Source: Flavobacterium sp. ALD4 (GTDB lineage Bacteria > Bacteroidota > Bacteroidia > Flavobacteriales > Flavobacteriaceae). Taken from it: a DNA stretch of 64,000 bases. The stretch is taken from NCBI RefSeq assembly GCF_002836475.1, contig NZ_PJBJ01000030.1, forward strand, positions 1-64,000, written 5' to 3'. The notes under the pieces were generated by a model. The model had not been told where the DNA came from and made no database searches. It worked only from the letters and a program-made list of their open reading frames with translations. Numbering within the stretch: position 1 is the stretch's first letter; the number at the start of each line of letters is the position of its first letter. The position numbers and the translations under genes are program-made. Shown here one piece after another: positions 26,435 to 38,436 of the stretch.

Positions 26435-28747
26435 ATGAAGGTCTGTATTGCCGAAAAACCAAGTGTAGCAAGGGAAATCGCATCCGTTTTAGGAGCTAAT
26501 ACAAAACATGATGGCTATTATGAAGGCAACGGCTATGCTGTTACCTATACCTTTGGGCATTTGTGTACTTTAAAAGAACCTAACGATTACAAATCCTATT
26601 GGAAAAGTTGGGATTTAAACAACTTGCCAATGCTTCCCGAGAAATTTGAAACCAAAGTGGTGGAGAATTCGGGTATCCAAAAGCAATTCAAAATTATAAA
26701 AAGTTTATTTGACAAAGCCGAGTTAGTCATCAACTGTGGGGATGCGGGGCAAGAAGGAGAGCTAATACAGCGCTGGGTGATGAATGAAGCCAATTATAAA
26801 GGTGAAGTACAGCGCCTGTGGATTTCTTCCTTAACCACCGAAGCCATTAGAGAGGGTTTTGAAAACTTAAAACCATCTGCCAACTACGATAATTTATACT
26901 ATGCCGGATTTTCCAGAGCTATTGGAGACTGGTTATTGGGGATGAATGCGACTCGTTTGTACACTGTAAAACATGGTGGGTACAAACAAGTGCTGTCTAT
27001 TGGACGGGTGCAAACCCCTACACTAGCAATGGTTGTGGATCGCTTCAAAGAAATCGAAAATTTTAAACCGCAACCCTACTGGGAGTTGCAGACGTTATAT
27101 AGAGACACTCTTTTTAGTTATGAAGAAGGTCGTTTTTTGAAAAAGGAAGATGGAGAACTATTAGCCAATAAAGTCAAGGAAAGTGATTTCGAAATTATCT
27201 CTATCGAAAAAAAGAAAGGGAATGAGTTTGCGCCAAAGCTTTTCGATCTAACGGGCTTACAGGTATATTGCAATACTAAATTTGGCTTTACAGCAGATGA
27301 AACCTTAAAAATTGTTCAAACTTTATATGAACAAAAAGTAGTTACTTATCCTAGAGTTGACACTACGTTTTTACCAAACGATGTCTATCCAAAAGTGCAC
27401 GGTATTCTACAAAAGTTGACTAATTATGCTGTTTTAACCGAGCCGCTTTTAGGAAAGAAGATTAAAAAATCAAGTAAAGTATTCAATGATAAAAAAGTAA
27501 CGGATCACCATGCAATTATACCTACGGGAATTCAAAGTAACTTACAATACAACCAGCAACAAGTCTATGATATTATCACGAAGCGTTTTATTGCTGTGTT
27601 TTATGACGATTGTTCGGTAGCCAATACTACAGTAATTGGAAAAGCGGCTGATGTAGCCTTCAAAACAACAGGTAAAGTAATCTTAAAAAAAGAATGGCGC
27701 GTTGTTTTTGAAAATCCAGATGCAAAAGAAAAAGAAGCAGATCTATTGCCCGACTTTGTTGAAGGTGAAAAAGGGCCACACCAACCCTCATTTTTAGAAA
27801 AGGAAACCAAAGCACCCAATCAGTTCACGGAGGCGACCTTATTACGTGCTATGGAAACTGCAGGAAAGCAGGTAGACGATGAGGATTTACGAGAATTGAT
27901 GAAAGAAAATGGTATTGGACGACCATCAACGCGAGCGAATATTATTGAAACGCTTTTTAAACGTCAATACATCGTTAGAAACAAAAAACAGGTATTACCA
28001 ACGCCTACCGGGATTCAACTGATTGACACCATTCAAAATGATATGGTGAAGTCGGCTGAATTGACAGGGTCCTGGGAAAAGCAATTGAAAGATATTGAAA
28101 AAGGAACCTTTACCGCCGCTGCGTTTATCAATAATATGAAACGCATGGTAGATGCTTTGGTGTATGAAGTACGAAGTGAAACCACGCGCGCCAATATTTC
28201 GCATGCAGGAAGTATTCAAAAACAAGAAGTCAAAGTCGAGAAAAAGAAAGTGGCAGGAATTGCATCTGAAGTTTGTCCTAAATGCAAAAAAGGGATGCTA
28301 ATAAAGGGGAAATCAGCCTATGGCTGTAGCAATTATAAAGCAGGTTGTGATTTTGTATTGCCCTACACTTTCGCAGCCAAAAAAATATCAGAGAACCAGT
28401 ACTTGCGGCTGCTTCAAAAAGGGTCCACGGTAAATTTAAAAGTCTTCGCAACTGATGCAGGTACCGTGGAAGGTTTGCTTCGTTTTGATGAAAATTTCAA
28501 ACTTAAATTGGAGCCTAAAAAAATAGCCACTTCTACCCCATCAACAGAAAACAAAGCCAATTCAGAACCTTTGCCCTGTCCGAAATGTAAAAAAGGAACC
28601 GTAATCAAAGGCAATACTGCTTATGGATGCAGCGCCTATAAATCTGGATGTGATTTCAAAGTAACTTTTGACGTGGTCAGAGAAAAATTAAAAGACCAAA
28701 AACCCACTAAAGAACTCGTTTATACTATTTTGAAAGAAAATAACTAA
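26435..28747 (+). CDS. topB: DNA topoisomerase III (type IA)
   Basis: The 770-residue enzyme relaxes and decatenates DNA through a 5'-phosphotyrosine intermediate. The Toprim domain starts MKVCIAEKPSVAREIASVLG and carries NCGDAGQEGELIQRW (about 105-119). The catalytic tyrosine is Tyr305 in VTYPRVDTTFLP. ENGIGRPSTRANII near 490 is the conserved DNA-binding segment. Two C-terminal zinc ribbons of the Cys4 type start at Cys614 (CPKCKKGMLIKGKSAYGC) and Cys715 (CPKCKKGTVIKGNTAYGC). Ribbon number varies in TopB. ATG 26435 begins at the Toprim strand, so the start is firm. It appears monocistronic. Confidence 0.95.
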   Translation: MKVCIAEKPSVAREIASVLGANTKHDGYYEGNGYAVTYTFGHLCTLKEPNDYKSYWKSWDLNNLPMLPEKFETKVVENSGIQKQFKIIKSLFDKAELVINCGDAGQEGELIQRWVMNEANYKGEVQRLWISSLTTEAIREGFENLKPSANYDNLYYAGFSRAIGDWLLGMNATRLYTVKHGGYKQVLSIGRVQTPTLAMVVDRFKEIENFKPQPYWELQTLYRDTLFSYEEGRFLKKEDGELLANKVKESDFEIISIEKKKGNEFAPKLFDLTGLQVYCNTKFGFTADETLKIVQTLYEQKVVTYPRVDTTFLPNDVYPKVHGILQKLTNYAVLTEPLLGKKIKKSSKVFNDKKVTDHHAIIPTGIQSNLQYNQQQVYDIITKRFIAVFYDDCSVANTTVIGKAADVAFKTTGKVILKKEWRVVFENPDAKEKEADLLPDFVEGEKGPHQPSFLEKETKAPNQFTEATLLRAMETAGKQVDDEDLRELMKENGIGRPSTRANIIETLFKRQYIVRNKKQVLPTPTGIQLIDTIQNDMVKSAELTGSWEKQLKDIEKGTFTAAAFINNMKRMVDALVYEVRSETTRANISHAGSIQKQEVKVEKKKVAGIASEVCPKCKKGMLIKGKSAYGCSNYKAGCDFVLPYTFAAKKISENQYLRLLQKGSTVNLKVFATDAGTVEGLLRFDENFKLKLEPKKIATSTPSTENKANSEPLPCPKCKKGTVIKGNTAYGCSAYKSGCDFKVTFDVVREKLKDQKPTKELVYTILKENN

Positions 28748-28932
28748 AAAAGTGGAAAGCTCTTTCTAAATTTCGAGTACTACGAAATTAGCAAAGCAAT
28801 ACAAAACTTAAAAAAACCAGACACGATTCTAAAAGGATTTTCCACCTCATTCATAACAAATAGTACATGCTACTTGACCATTTTTTTATTTGATAATAGA
28901 CTATTTTCGCAAGCACAAATCCGACACCTACA

Positions 28933-29481
28933 ATGAAAAAAAAGACTTTCAGAAATTTACATAGAGATTTAGGTTACTTCTATATTGGACTTATTGTTTC
29001 CTTTGCCTTGTCCGGGCTAATGATGAACCACCGCGACATGTGGCATCCTGAAAAATATACTACGGAGACCAAAGCCATTCAAGTACAACTGCCGGAAGAA
29101 AGCGGAATTAATGAAGAATTTGCTAAAGATTTAGCCAAGAAACTGGGGGTTGACGATAAAATGAGACGTCAGACGATTAAAGAAGGTACTTTTAAAATAT
29201 CATTTGAAAACAATGATGTTGAAATAGACATGAAAACCGGGAAAGGCGAAATCGTTTCTTTCATAAAAACGCCTATCATCAGTCAGGCCATGAGTTTGCA
29301 CAAAAACACTTCTAATTTCTGGATTTATTATTCTGATATTTTTGCCCTGAGTTTAATTACGATTGCATTAACGGGGACTATAATGGTAAAAGCCGGAAAG
29401 TTCAGCTTTAAAGAACGAGGATGGAAACTGGCCTTGGCAGGAGTTTTATTTCCATTGATCTTCTTGTTTCTATTGGCTTAA
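28933..29481 (+). CDS. PepSY-associated membrane protein
   Basis: A 182-residue protein with three to four membrane spans: residues 14-30 (LGYFYIGLIVSFALSGLMM), 135-153 (YSDIFALSLITIALTGTIMV) and 165-181 (ALAGVLFPLIFLFLL). Between the first two lies a small PepSY-like alpha/beta segment (KISFENNDVEIDMKTGKGEI, about 95-114). It matches the short PepSY_TM-like proteins common in Flavobacteria. Larger relatives are iron-regulated membrane proteins and ferric reductase partners; the role of this short form is unknown. The His in NLHRDLGY and MSLHKNTS are possible heme or metal ligands. A palindromic terminator follows. Confidence 0.82.
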   Translation: MKKKTFRNLHRDLGYFYIGLIVSFALSGLMMNHRDMWHPEKYTTETKAIQVQLPEESGINEEFAKDLAKKLGVDDKMRRQTIKEGTFKISFENNDVEIDMKTGKGEIVSFIKTPIISQAMSLHKNTSNFWIYYSDIFALSLITIALTGTIMVKAGKFSFKERGWKLALAGVLFPLIFLFLLA

Positions 29482-29499
29482 AAAGATTAAACAAGGCAT

Positions 29500-29541
29500 A
29501 AAAAATCCCAGTTCTGAAAATTTTCAGAACTGGGATTTTTT
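29500..29541. terminator. Bidirectional terminator between PepSY and valS genes
   Basis: A perfect 21 bp palindrome without loop (29500-29520/29521-29541) starts with an A-run and ends with a T-run, and lies between convergent genes. Confidence 0.92.
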
Positions 29542-29560
29542 TATAAAGAAAATACTAAAT

Positions 29561-32194
29561 TTATTTCAGTCCGGCCAAACTCTGCTCAATCGTAGTGATT
29601 TTTGCCAGAGCATCAGCTTGTTTTTGTTTTTCGTTTGCCAATACTTTTTCTGGCGCACCAGCTACAAATTTTTCGTTTGCCAGTTTAGATTCCACAGACT
29701 TTAAAAATCCTTTTGTGTACGCTAATTCTGTCGTCAGTTTAGCAATTTCTTCTTCGACGTTAATATTTCCAGTAATCGGAATAAAATATTCATTTGATTT
29801 TACTCTAAACGACAAAGCACCATCCACTTTCTCAGAAACATATTCCAATGCGGTAATGTTACCTAATTTGGTTACAACCGAATCAAAATAAGTAGAAGCA
29901 GAATCGTTATTAATCGCTTTTAGCTCAATTGTATCTTTAAAAGGGATATTCTTGTCTTTACGAATGGTTCTAATTCCAGAAATCACTTCTGCAGCGTTTT
30001 CAAAATCGGAAATTAGAGTCGCATTAAAAGGTTTCAATTCTGGCCATGCTGACACAATTAACGCCTCTTCAGGAGTTCTCTCTGCCAATATCTGCCAGAT
30101 CTCCTCCGTCAAGAATGGCATAAATGGATGCAATACTTTTAAGTTGTTTTCAAGCATTTCGATCGCTTTCGCAAAAGTTTTGCTGTCAATAGGCTGTTGG
30201 TACGCCGGTTTTATCATTTCCAAGAACCAAGAGCAGAAATCGTCCCATACTAATTTGTAAGTTCCCATTAAAGCTTCTGATATTCTGTATTTTTCAAAAT
30301 TATCTTCGATTTCCAAAAGGGTTTGTTGCAACTTCGCCTCATACCATTCGATAGCCACCTTTGAAGATTCCGGTTGTGGTATCGTCTCTGAAACTTCCCA
30401 TCCTTTTATCAATTTGAAAGCATTCCATATCTTATTGGTAAACCCTTTACCCTGGTTGCATAATTCTTCGTCAAACATGATATCATTTCCTGCAGAAGCG
30501 CTTAACAGCAATCCTACACGAACTCCATCAGCACCGAATTTTTCAATCAAATCTAACGGGTCTGGCGAATTACCCAATGATTTAGACATTTTACGTCTTT
30601 GTTTGTCCCTAACCAATCCCGTTAAATACACATTCGTAAATGGTTTTTTACCGGTATATTCATAACCCGCGATAATCATTCTGGCTACCCAGAAAAACAA
30701 GATATCCGGTCCGGTCACTAAATCATTCGTTGGGTAATAGTATTTAAAATCTTCGTTTTCGGGATCTGTAATTCCGCCAAAAACAGACATTGGCCAAAGC
30801 CAAGAAGAAAACCAAGTATCCAAGGCATCAACATCTTGTCTAAGGTCAGAAGTGAGAAGTGAGAAGTTTCCAGTTTTATCTTTGGCTAAAGCCAGAGCGT
30901 CTTCTATATTTTCAGCAACGACAAAGTCCTCTTTTCCTTCTCCGTAGAAATAGGCAGGAATTTGTTGCCCCCACCACAATTGACGGGAAATATTCCAATC
31001 ACGAATATTATTCAACCAATGTGCGTACGTATTTTCAAAACGTTTTGGATGCAATTTAACTTCGCCATCCTCTAAAACCGCTTTTATGGCAGGCTTTACT
31101 AAATCTTCCATTTTCAAGAACCACTGATCTGACAATCGGGGTTCGATAACCGCTTTAGTCCTTTCAGAAGTTCCCACTTTATTAAGGTAGGCCTCCGTTT
31201 TTGCCAAAGCTCCTGTAGTTTCCAGTTCTTTTGCGATTTCCTCACGAACTACAAAACGGTCTTTTCCTTGGTAGTGTAAACCAAAACTATTCATCGTTGC
31301 ATCTTCATTGAAGATATCAATAATTTCAAGATTATGCTTCTCTCCCAAAGCCTTGTCATTCATGTCATGTGCCGGAGTAACTTTTAAACATCCCGTCCCG
31401 AATTCGATATCTACATATTCATCTTCAATAATAGGAATCACACGGCCATTAATAGGTACAATGGCGCTCTTTCCTTTTAAATGAGCAAAACGTTCATCAT
31501 TTGGATTGATACAAATCGCACTATCCCCAAAAATAGTTTCTGGACGCGTCGTGGCAATGGTTAAGAAGTCTTCACTTCCTTCAATTTTATATTTTAGGAA
31601 ATATAATTTCCCTTGTTGCTCTTCATAAATTACTTCCTCATCTGACAACGTCGTTTTAGCTTCTGGATCCCAATTGACCATTCTGTATCCTCTGTAAATC
31701 AACCCTTTGTTATATAAGTCAACAAAAGAATGGATCACTGAAGCGGACATATCTGGATCCATCGTGAACTTCGTTCTCTCCCAGTCGCAGGAAGCACCTA
31801 ATTTTTTAAGTTGTTCTAAAATTACTCCCCCATATTTTTCAGTCCAATCCCAAGCATGAGCAAGAAATTCCTCGCGAGTTAAATCGTTTTTATTAATTCC
31901 TTCTGCTTTTAATTTAGCGACAACTTTCGCTTCGGTAGCTATAGAAGCATGATCCGTACCGGGAACCCAGCACGCATTAAATCCCTTTAAACGTGCTCTT
32001 CTAATCAAGACATCTTGAATAGTATTATTTAACATGTGTCCCATATGTAAAACTCCAGTCACATTTGGAGGAGGGATTACTATGGTATATGGGGTTCTAT
32101 GGTCTGGTTCCGAATGAAAATAATTGTTTTTCATCCAGTAGTCATACCATTTATCTTCAATAGTCTTGGCGTCAAATTGTGCGGGAATTGTCAT
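29561..32194 (-). CDS. valS: Valyl-tRNA synthetase
   Basis: ValS charges tRNA-Val. The 877-residue class Ia synthetase has the HIGH motif as HMGH at 50-53 ([16 protein letters not shown]) and KMSKS at about 534 ([17 protein letters not shown]). The CP1 editing domain lies between ([13 protein letters not shown] near 215, [10 protein letters not shown]). The C-terminal coiled-coil arm that ValS uses for tRNA contact is visible in the last 70 residues ([20 protein letters not shown]). ATG 32194 ([16 protein letters not shown]) is preferred over a TTG three codons upstream. A TACTTTTG promoter box lies 63 bases before it, and the gene is divergent from the DUF1573 gene. Confidence 0.97.
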   Translation of the reverse strand: MTIPAQFDAKTIEDKWYDYWMKNNYFHSEPDHRTPYTIVIPPPNVTGVLHMGHMLNNTIQDVLIRRARLKGFNACWVPGTDHASIATEAKVVAKLKAEGINKNDLTREEFLAHAWDWTEKYGGVILEQLKKLGASCDWERTKFTMDPDMSASVIHSFVDLYNKGLIYRGYRMVNWDPEAKTTLSDEEVIYEEQQGKLYFLKYKIEGSEDFLTIATTRPETIFGDSAICINPNDERFAHLKGKSAIVPINGRVIPIIEDEYVDIEFGTGCLKVTPAHDMNDKALGEKHNLEIIDIFNEDATMNSFGLHYQGKDRFVVREEIAKELETTGALAKTEAYLNKVGTSERTKAVIEPRLSDQWFLKMEDLVKPAIKAVLEDGEVKLHPKRFENTYAHWLNNIRDWNISRQLWWGQQIPAYFYGEGKEDFVVAENIEDALALAKDKTGNFSLLTSDLRQDVDALDTWFSSWLWPMSVFGGITDPENEDFKYYYPTNDLVTGPDILFFWVARMIIAGYEYTGKKPFTNVYLTGLVRDKQRRKMSKSLGNSPDPLDLIEKFGADGVRVGLLLSASAGNDIMFDEELCNQGKGFTNKIWNAFKLIKGWEVSETIPQPESSKVAIEWYEAKLQQTLLEIEDNFEKYRISEALMGTYKLVWDDFCSWFLEMIKPAYQQPIDSKTFAKAIEMLENNLKVLHPFMPFLTEEIWQILAERTPEEALIVSAWPELKPFNATLISDFENAAEVISGIRTIRKDKNIPFKDTIELKAINNDSASTYFDSVVTKLGNITALEYVSEKVDGALSFRVKSNEYFIPITGNINVEEEIAKLTTELAYTKGFLKSVESKLANEKFVAGAPEKVLANEKQKQADALAKITTIEQSLAGLK

Positions 32195-32256
32195 AAAAAG
32201 CAACTGTTAAAACCAAAATTAAACTTTGGTCTGATATTTGTAATTCGTACAGGGAA

Positions 32257-32264
32257 CAAAAGTA
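32257..32264 (-). promoter_or_regulatory. -7 box of valS
   Basis: On the minus strand this reads TACTTTTG, a full match to TAnnTTTG, 62 bases before the valS ATG. Confidence 0.45.
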
Positions 32265-32354
32265 AATAATTAAGTACACTATAAAAAGAGAAATAAAAAT
32301 TTGTGCTTTAATTAAAACAAACTAAATTTACTTTATATCTATAACAAGATTATT

Positions 32355-32744
32355 ATGAAAAAAATAGCAACAATAATAGCCGTCGTATTCTTTACCAGTA
32401 TTGGATTTGCCCAGAACGGCGCTAAAATTGAATTTACAGCCGAAAACAACACCATCGATTACGGAACGATAACCAAAGCAAAAGATAATGGTATTCGAGT
32501 ATTTGAATTTACCAATACTGGTACTACTCCCCTAATTATCTATGCCGTTCAATCGACAGCGAGTTCTACTGTGCTGTCAAAACAAACCGACACTGTTTTA
32601 CCGGGAAAATCAAGTAAGATTGAAGTAAAGTACAACATGGCCGTAGGACCTATAAGAAAAACAATTACAGTGGAATCTAATGCTGTTAATTATGACGGCG
32701 GCAGAGTTCCTTTAAAAATTAAAGGCGAAGTAACCGATAATTAA
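32355..32744 (+). CDS. DUF1573 family secreted protein
   Basis: A 129-residue protein with a Sec signal peptide (MKKIATIIAVVFFTSIGFAQ, cleavage near residue 20) and one Ig-like DUF1573 domain. The conserved pattern is IDYGTITKAKDNGIRVFEF near 33, NTGTTPLIIYAV near 54 and LPGKSSKIEVKYN near 82, ending in PLKIKGEV. It should be periplasmic or surface-exposed. Function is unknown; the fold resembles ASPM-SPD-2-Hydin beta-sandwiches that bind other proteins. It is a single gene. Confidence 0.88.
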   Translation: MKKIATIIAVVFFTSIGFAQNGAKIEFTAENNTIDYGTITKAKDNGIRVFEFTNTGTTPLIIYAVQSTASSTVLSKQTDTVLPGKSSKIEVKYNMAVGPIRKTITVESNAVNYDGGRVPLKIKGEVTDN

Positions 32745-32768
32745 TACCTGGTCCTTTAAAAAACACAA

Positions 32769-32813
32769 AGCCTTTCTTGATAATTATTTCATGAAAGTCT
32801 TCGTTTTTTTTTT
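32769..32813. terminator. Weak bidirectional hairpin between DUF1573 and the PDZ protein
   Basis: AAAGCCTTTC (about 32769-32778) pairs imperfectly with GAAAGTCTTC before a T-run ending near 32813, inside a 67 bp convergent gap. Confidence 0.4.
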
Positions 32814-34140
32814 ACAAAACATCTATAAGTTGAAATCTGAACTTCATTGGCTGACTGTCTCTTTTAATTTCTAAAATTATCCATTTCTCCTCTTTTGGTC
32901 TTAAAAGTGAATTAATTTTCTGTAATGTATACTTATAGGCAGCATTTTTATTAATGGAAATAATCACATCTCCCTTTTGTAAACCACTATTTGCTGCGGG
33001 TGAATTTTTTCGAATATTTGCTATTTCGAAAACAGGTTTTAATTGAAACTTATATTTAAAATTAGAGATATTTCTCTCCCTATTAGTGTCCGCATGGTCT
33101 ACGGTTATAGGAAAGGTTTGCAGCTGGACTGTTTCCTTAACCCATTGCACGCCAGAATGCATAATTTCAATCCCGCTTTTATTATAAACAAACGGAGCAA
33201 AATACTGTCTGTTTTTCTTTAAATACAAAAATCCATTTGGGTAGTCAAAAATCACCGAAAATCTGCGTAAAATTTCACCTCCAAGAGAACCCACCCGATC
33301 GGGAACCATTTTTAAATGTCTTATCGAACTAGAATCCGGGAAAGCTACTATGGGCCTACTAAATTTAAAATCAGAAATTAAAAACGTCGCGATTCTCGCT
33401 CTTCTTCCCACTACATCACCGCTAAAACCTTTACCCAAATAATCCTCGAAATTATTTATCGGAACATTTATTTTATCAGAAACATCTTGAAATAGCCAAA
33501 TCGCATCGCTGTTTCCAACATCTACAAGTAATTTCGTTGGAATAAGATCAGAATCAATAACTACATTTCCATTTACATACGGTTTTGACCCGTCAATAGT
33601 AATTGGAACTTTTTTATATTTCCTTTCTATCCTTTTTCTGTTTTTGCGGCTGTTTTCATAAAAAACAATCCTTTTCTTTTCATAGTTAATTTCCACTACA
33701 CCATTTTTAAAAAAAGTAGATCCGATTATTCCATTTACTGGAATTCCAACGTGGGACGATAAATTAAAATCCTGATCAACAATAATATATAAAAGATGAT
33801 TAATGGATTCCATACCCTCAACTTCGAGTAAATTCCCCACAGACTTCAATCCTTCAATCGCGTCTTCACTTCCTAAACCCCGCAACGTAATTTTTTCAAT
33901 ATTTTTAAGTCTAATTTCATTTTTATCTTCTAAACTGAACAAAATAGTCTCCTTTACCCCGGAATCCAATAAAAATGTTAATTCCACCCCATTGACATGT
34001 ATCGGAATGAATACTAGGTTATTAATCAATTTAAAAGGAATCTTTACTTTGTTAACCTCTTTTTTAAATCGAAAACTACCCTGTGCCGAAATAGTAAGGG
34101 CATAAATGAAAAGGAAAAAAAATAAGATTCGATTTTTCAT
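32812..34140 (-). CDS. Retropepsin-like and PDZ domain secreted protein
   Basis: The 442-residue protein has a Sec signal peptide (MKNRILFFFLFIYALTISAQG). Two pepsin-like lobes follow. The first carries LTFLLDSGVKETILF (about 54-68, D-S-G in place of the classic DTG), the second LLVDVGNSDAIWLF (about 204-217, D-V-G). The C-terminal 90 residues are a PDZ domain (AANSGLQKGDVIISINK, about 383-399) with the usual carboxylate loop and GD-I pattern. Similar Bacteroidota proteins are annotated as aspartyl protease family. With D-S-G and D-V-G, one site may still work, but activity is unproven. It converges on the DUF1573 gene and is divergent from the aminotransferase. Confidence 0.85.
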   Translation of the reverse strand: MKNRILFFFLFIYALTISAQGSFRFKKEVNKVKIPFKLINNLVFIPIHVNGVELTFLLDSGVKETILFSLEDKNEIRLKNIEKITLRGLGSEDAIEGLKSVGNLLEVEGMESINHLLYIIVDQDFNLSSHVGIPVNGIIGSTFFKNGVVEINYEKKRIVFYENSRKNRKRIERKYKKVPITIDGSKPYVNGNVVIDSDLIPTKLLVDVGNSDAIWLFQDVSDKINVPINNFEDYLGKGFSGDVVGRRARIATFLISDFKFSRPIVAFPDSSSIRHLKMVPDRVGSLGGEILRRFSVIFDYPNGFLYLKKNRQYFAPFVYNKSGIEIMHSGVQWVKETVQLQTFPITVDHADTNRERNISNFKYKFQLKPVFEIANIRKNSPAANSGLQKGDVIISINKNAAYKYTLQKINSLLRPKEEKWIILEIKRDSQPMKFRFQLIDVL

Positions 34141-34265
34141 TAGAGGAGGTTTTCATAAAATTACTGAAAAAACAGAAGAATGTTGCACATTTAACAATAA
34201 ATAGGCTTGCTAGCTTATTTAGTTCAAAAAAAAAATCGCAAATTTGCATTTCAACAATTACTATC

Positions 34266-35459
34266 ATGCCAAAAATATCGAACAAGGGTACACAAATGCC
34301 TGAATCTCCAATACGTAAATTAGTCCCTTACTCCGAAATTGCAAAGAAAAAAGGGAACAAAGTATATCACTTGAATATCGGACAACCTGACATTAAGACA
34401 CCTGAGGTGGCCATGAATGCGGTTAAGAATTTTGATATAAAAGTATTAGAATACAGCCATTCAGCTGGTTTTGAAAGTTACAGAACTAAATTATCTCAAT
34501 TCTATACTAATCAGGGATTGCCAATCAATGTTGAAGACATTATCATTACAACAGGTGGATCAGAAGCTTTACTTTTTGCAATGGGAAGCACCATGGATCC
34601 GGGAGATGAGATCATCATCCCTGAACCATTTTACGCTAATTACAACGGTTTTTCCACTGCATCTGGAGTCGATGTAGTCCCAGTTATTTCATCGATTGAC
34701 ACTGGTTTTGCATTACCTGCAATAGCTGATTTCGAAAAACTAATTACGCCAAAAACAAAAGCAATCCTTATATGCAATCCAGGAAACCCAACGGGTTATT
34801 TGTATTCGAAAGAGGAAATGATGCAGCTAGCTGAATTGGTAAAAAAACACGACCTGTTCTTAATAGCTGATGAAGTTTACAGAGAATTTACTTATGACGG
34901 AGACATCCATTATTCTGTAATGAATATTCCTGGACTAGAAGAAAATGCTATCATGATTGACTCTGTATCGAAAAGATACAGTATGTGCGGTGCAAGAGTT
35001 GGTTGTATTGTCTCAAAAAACAAGGAATTAATGGGCGCTGCAATGAAATTTGCACAAGCAAGATTAAGCCCACCTACATTTGCTCAAGTAGCTAGTGAGG
35101 CAGCTCTTGATACTCCTCAAAGTTATTTTGATGAAGTAATCTCAGAATACAGAGAACGAAGAGATACACTTATCGCTGAACTACATAAAATTAAAGGAGC
35201 AAAAGTGGCCACTCCAAAAGGAGCATTCTATTGTATCGCTGAACTTCCTATTGACAACGCAGATGATTTTGCCAGATGGCTTTTAGAAAGTTACGATCTT
35301 GATGGAGAAACGGTAATGGTGGCACCAGGAGCTGGATTTTACTCTACTCCTGGAGTAGGTTTGAACCAAGTTCGAATTGCTTATGTATTAAAGAAAGAAG
35401 AATTAATCAGAGCAGTACAAATACTTAAAGAAGCAATTGTAGTTTATAACTCAAAATAA
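34266..35459 (+). CDS. Class I/II aminotransferase, probable aspartate aminotransferase
   Basis: A 397-residue fold-type I PLP enzyme. Visible residues are the substrate/PLP stretch LNIGQPDIKTP near 39, the TTGGSEALLFAM PLP-phosphate loop near 96, NPGNPTGYLYSKEE near 173 (Asn binding PLP O3'), DEVYREFTYDG near 203 (Asp to N1), the Schiff-base Lys in SVSKRYSMCGARVG near 238, and the carboxylate-binding Arg in QVRIAYV near 372. The family covers aspartate, aromatic and other amino acids. Aspartate is the most common assignment for this subgroup but is inferred. It is monocistronic with a strong terminator. Confidence 0.9.
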   Translation: MPKISNKGTQMPESPIRKLVPYSEIAKKKGNKVYHLNIGQPDIKTPEVAMNAVKNFDIKVLEYSHSAGFESYRTKLSQFYTNQGLPINVEDIIITTGGSEALLFAMGSTMDPGDEIIIPEPFYANYNGFSTASGVDVVPVISSIDTGFALPAIADFEKLITPKTKAILICNPGNPTGYLYSKEEMMQLAELVKKHDLFLIADEVYREFTYDGDIHYSVMNIPGLEENAIMIDSVSKRYSMCGARVGCIVSKNKELMGAAMKFAQARLSPPTFAQVASEAALDTPQSYFDEVISEYRERRDTLIAELHKIKGAKVATPKGAFYCIAELPIDNADDFARWLLESYDLDGETVMVAPGAGFYSTPGVGLNQVRIAYVLKKEELIRAVQILKEAIVVYNSK

Positions 35460-35542
35460 TATAGTACTGCAATTTGGCAGCAGTCAAACTATAATCCGTT
35501 ACATATAGCGATATAGCATTCACAATCAAAAGAATACCCTAC

Positions 35543-35580
35543 AACGGCAATAACCATTACGGTTATTGCCGTTTGCTTTT
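35543..35580 (+). terminator. Terminator of the aminotransferase gene
   Basis: A 13 bp perfect stem (35543-35555 with 35561-35573, loop ATTAC) carries AACGGCAATAACC on the left arm and is followed by a T-rich tail. Confidence 0.85.
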
Positions 35581-35720
35581 AAATAAAAATCGTAAAAAGC
35601 ACTTTAAACAATCACTGTCGTAAAGCAATCATTAATTATTAAAAGGGATGGAAATTCTTTAGTATTTATTAATTATCTTTACACCCTAAATATATACACC
35701 CACTATAATAGTAGCTTTTA

Positions 35721-36392
35721 ATGAAAAATAATGAAGAAATTCATGACGAAATAGGAGATAATCATATTGGTTCATGCGCAACAAATCCCTTACGAAAAGA
35801 CGCTTTTGATATTACTGATGACGAAAAAATAGAAAGCATAAAAAAAGATGTTGAAAATATCCTTCTTACACTTGGGATGGATTTGACAGATGACAGCATT
35901 AAAGGAACACCTAATCGTGTCGCTAAAATGTTTGTACAAGAAATTTTTGGAGGATTAAATCCTGCAAAAAAACCAAAAGCATCTACATTCGACAATAATT
36001 ATAAATACGGCGAAATGTTAGTTGAAAAAAACATTATCGTTTACTCCACTTGCGAGCATCATTTATTACCGATTATAGGAAGAGCCCATGTTGCTTATAT
36101 CTCTAACGGAAGGGTAATTGGTCTTTCAAAAATGAATAGAATTGTTGAGTATTATTCTAAAAGACCTCAGGTACAAGAGCGCTTGACGATGCAAATCGTT
36201 CAAGAATTACAAAATGCTTTAGGCACAAAAGACGTTGCCTGCGTTATTGACGCAAAACATCTTTGCGTGAATTCACGAGGAATCAGTGATATTGAAAGTA
36301 GCACAGTCACCTCTGAGTTTGGCGGAAAATTTAAAGACCCTCAAGCTAGAAGAGAGTTTTTGGATTATATTAAATTAGAAACAAAATTCTAA
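35721..36392 (+). CDS. folE: GTP cyclohydrolase I
   Basis: FolE converts GTP to 7,8-dihydroneopterin triphosphate, the entry step to folate and pterins. The 223-residue protein has a family-typical C-terminal core and a 40-residue N-terminal extension. Zinc ligands are seen in STCEHHLLPIIGRAHVAY (Cys and His, about 112-116) and in AKHLCVNSRGI near 185. VIGLSKMNRIVEYYSKRPQV near 137 is the conserved catalytic lattice segment. KGTPNRVAKMFV near 60 supports the reading frame. It precedes cysS, yidD and lgt on the same strand, but gaps of about 100-200 bases suggest separate transcripts. Confidence 0.96.
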   Translation: MKNNEEIHDEIGDNHIGSCATNPLRKDAFDITDDEKIESIKKDVENILLTLGMDLTDDSIKGTPNRVAKMFVQEIFGGLNPAKKPKASTFDNNYKYGEMLVEKNIIVYSTCEHHLLPIIGRAHVAYISNGRVIGLSKMNRIVEYYSKRPQVQERLTMQIVQELQNALGTKDVACVIDAKHLCVNSRGISDIESSTVTSEFGGKFKDPQARREFLDYIKLETKF

Positions 36393-36445
36393 AATAAAAT
36401 AAATTCAATTAATACCAATAAGCCTTAGTCCTAATTACAGTGAAA

Positions 36446-36468
36446 ATCCCACGCTTTTTTGCGTGGAT
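36446..36468 (+). terminator. Possible hairpin between folE and cysS
   Basis: CCACGC (36449-36454) pairs with GCGTGG (36461-36466), and flanking AAT/ATT extends the stem past a bulged C. The T-run is the loop itself, so terminator function is uncertain. Confidence 0.35.
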
Positions 36469-36506
36469 TGCAACGCAAAGCAGGAAAAAGCTTCAAAATA
36501 ATAACA

Positions 36507-37985
<1,479 letters not shown>

Positions 37986-38193
37986 TACCGATTGTGTATT
38001 CAATATATTCCAATAATACCGAACAATCGCGAGGCCTATTTTCATACTAGATCGGCATTATACTAAAAAATTGCAGACTACATAGCATTAGTAATTAGTA
38101 TAATGTGATTTATCAGCAGTGGATTATCGTCCCTAACGCAACTCAAATTACTGCTATTACTATTCAATAATGGAGAAAAGAAACCCTTAAACA

Positions 38194-38436
38194 ATGTTTT
38201 CAAAAATAATCATATTCCCATTTGTCGTACTGGTTCGTTTTTATCAGGTTGCCTTATCCCCTTTCCTGCCCGCAGCCTGCCGATTTGCACCCACCTGTTC
38301 TGCTTATATGATTGAAGCATTACGAACGCACGGGCTGTTTTACGGCGGATTCCTGGGTGTTAAACGGATTTTAAGCTGTCATCCGTGGGGTAAGACAGGA
38401 TATGACCCAGTCCCTAAAAAGAAGTGCAATCATTAA
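38194..38436 (+). CDS. yidD: Membrane protein insertion efficiency factor YidD
   Basis: An 80-residue YidD. The family motif is complete: [20 protein letters not shown] with the three-Cys pattern ([10 protein letters not shown]) near residues 29-38, then [20 protein letters not shown] and [13 protein letters not shown]. YidD lies at the inner face of the cytoplasmic membrane as an amphipathic protein and helps YidC insert membrane proteins. In many genomes it is next to rpmH/rnpA/yidC; here it lies between cysS and lgt. Confidence 0.96.
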   Translation: MFSKIIIFPFVVLVRFYQVALSPFLPAACRFAPTCSAYMIEALRTHGLFYGGFLGVKRILSCHPWGKTGYDPVPKKKCNH

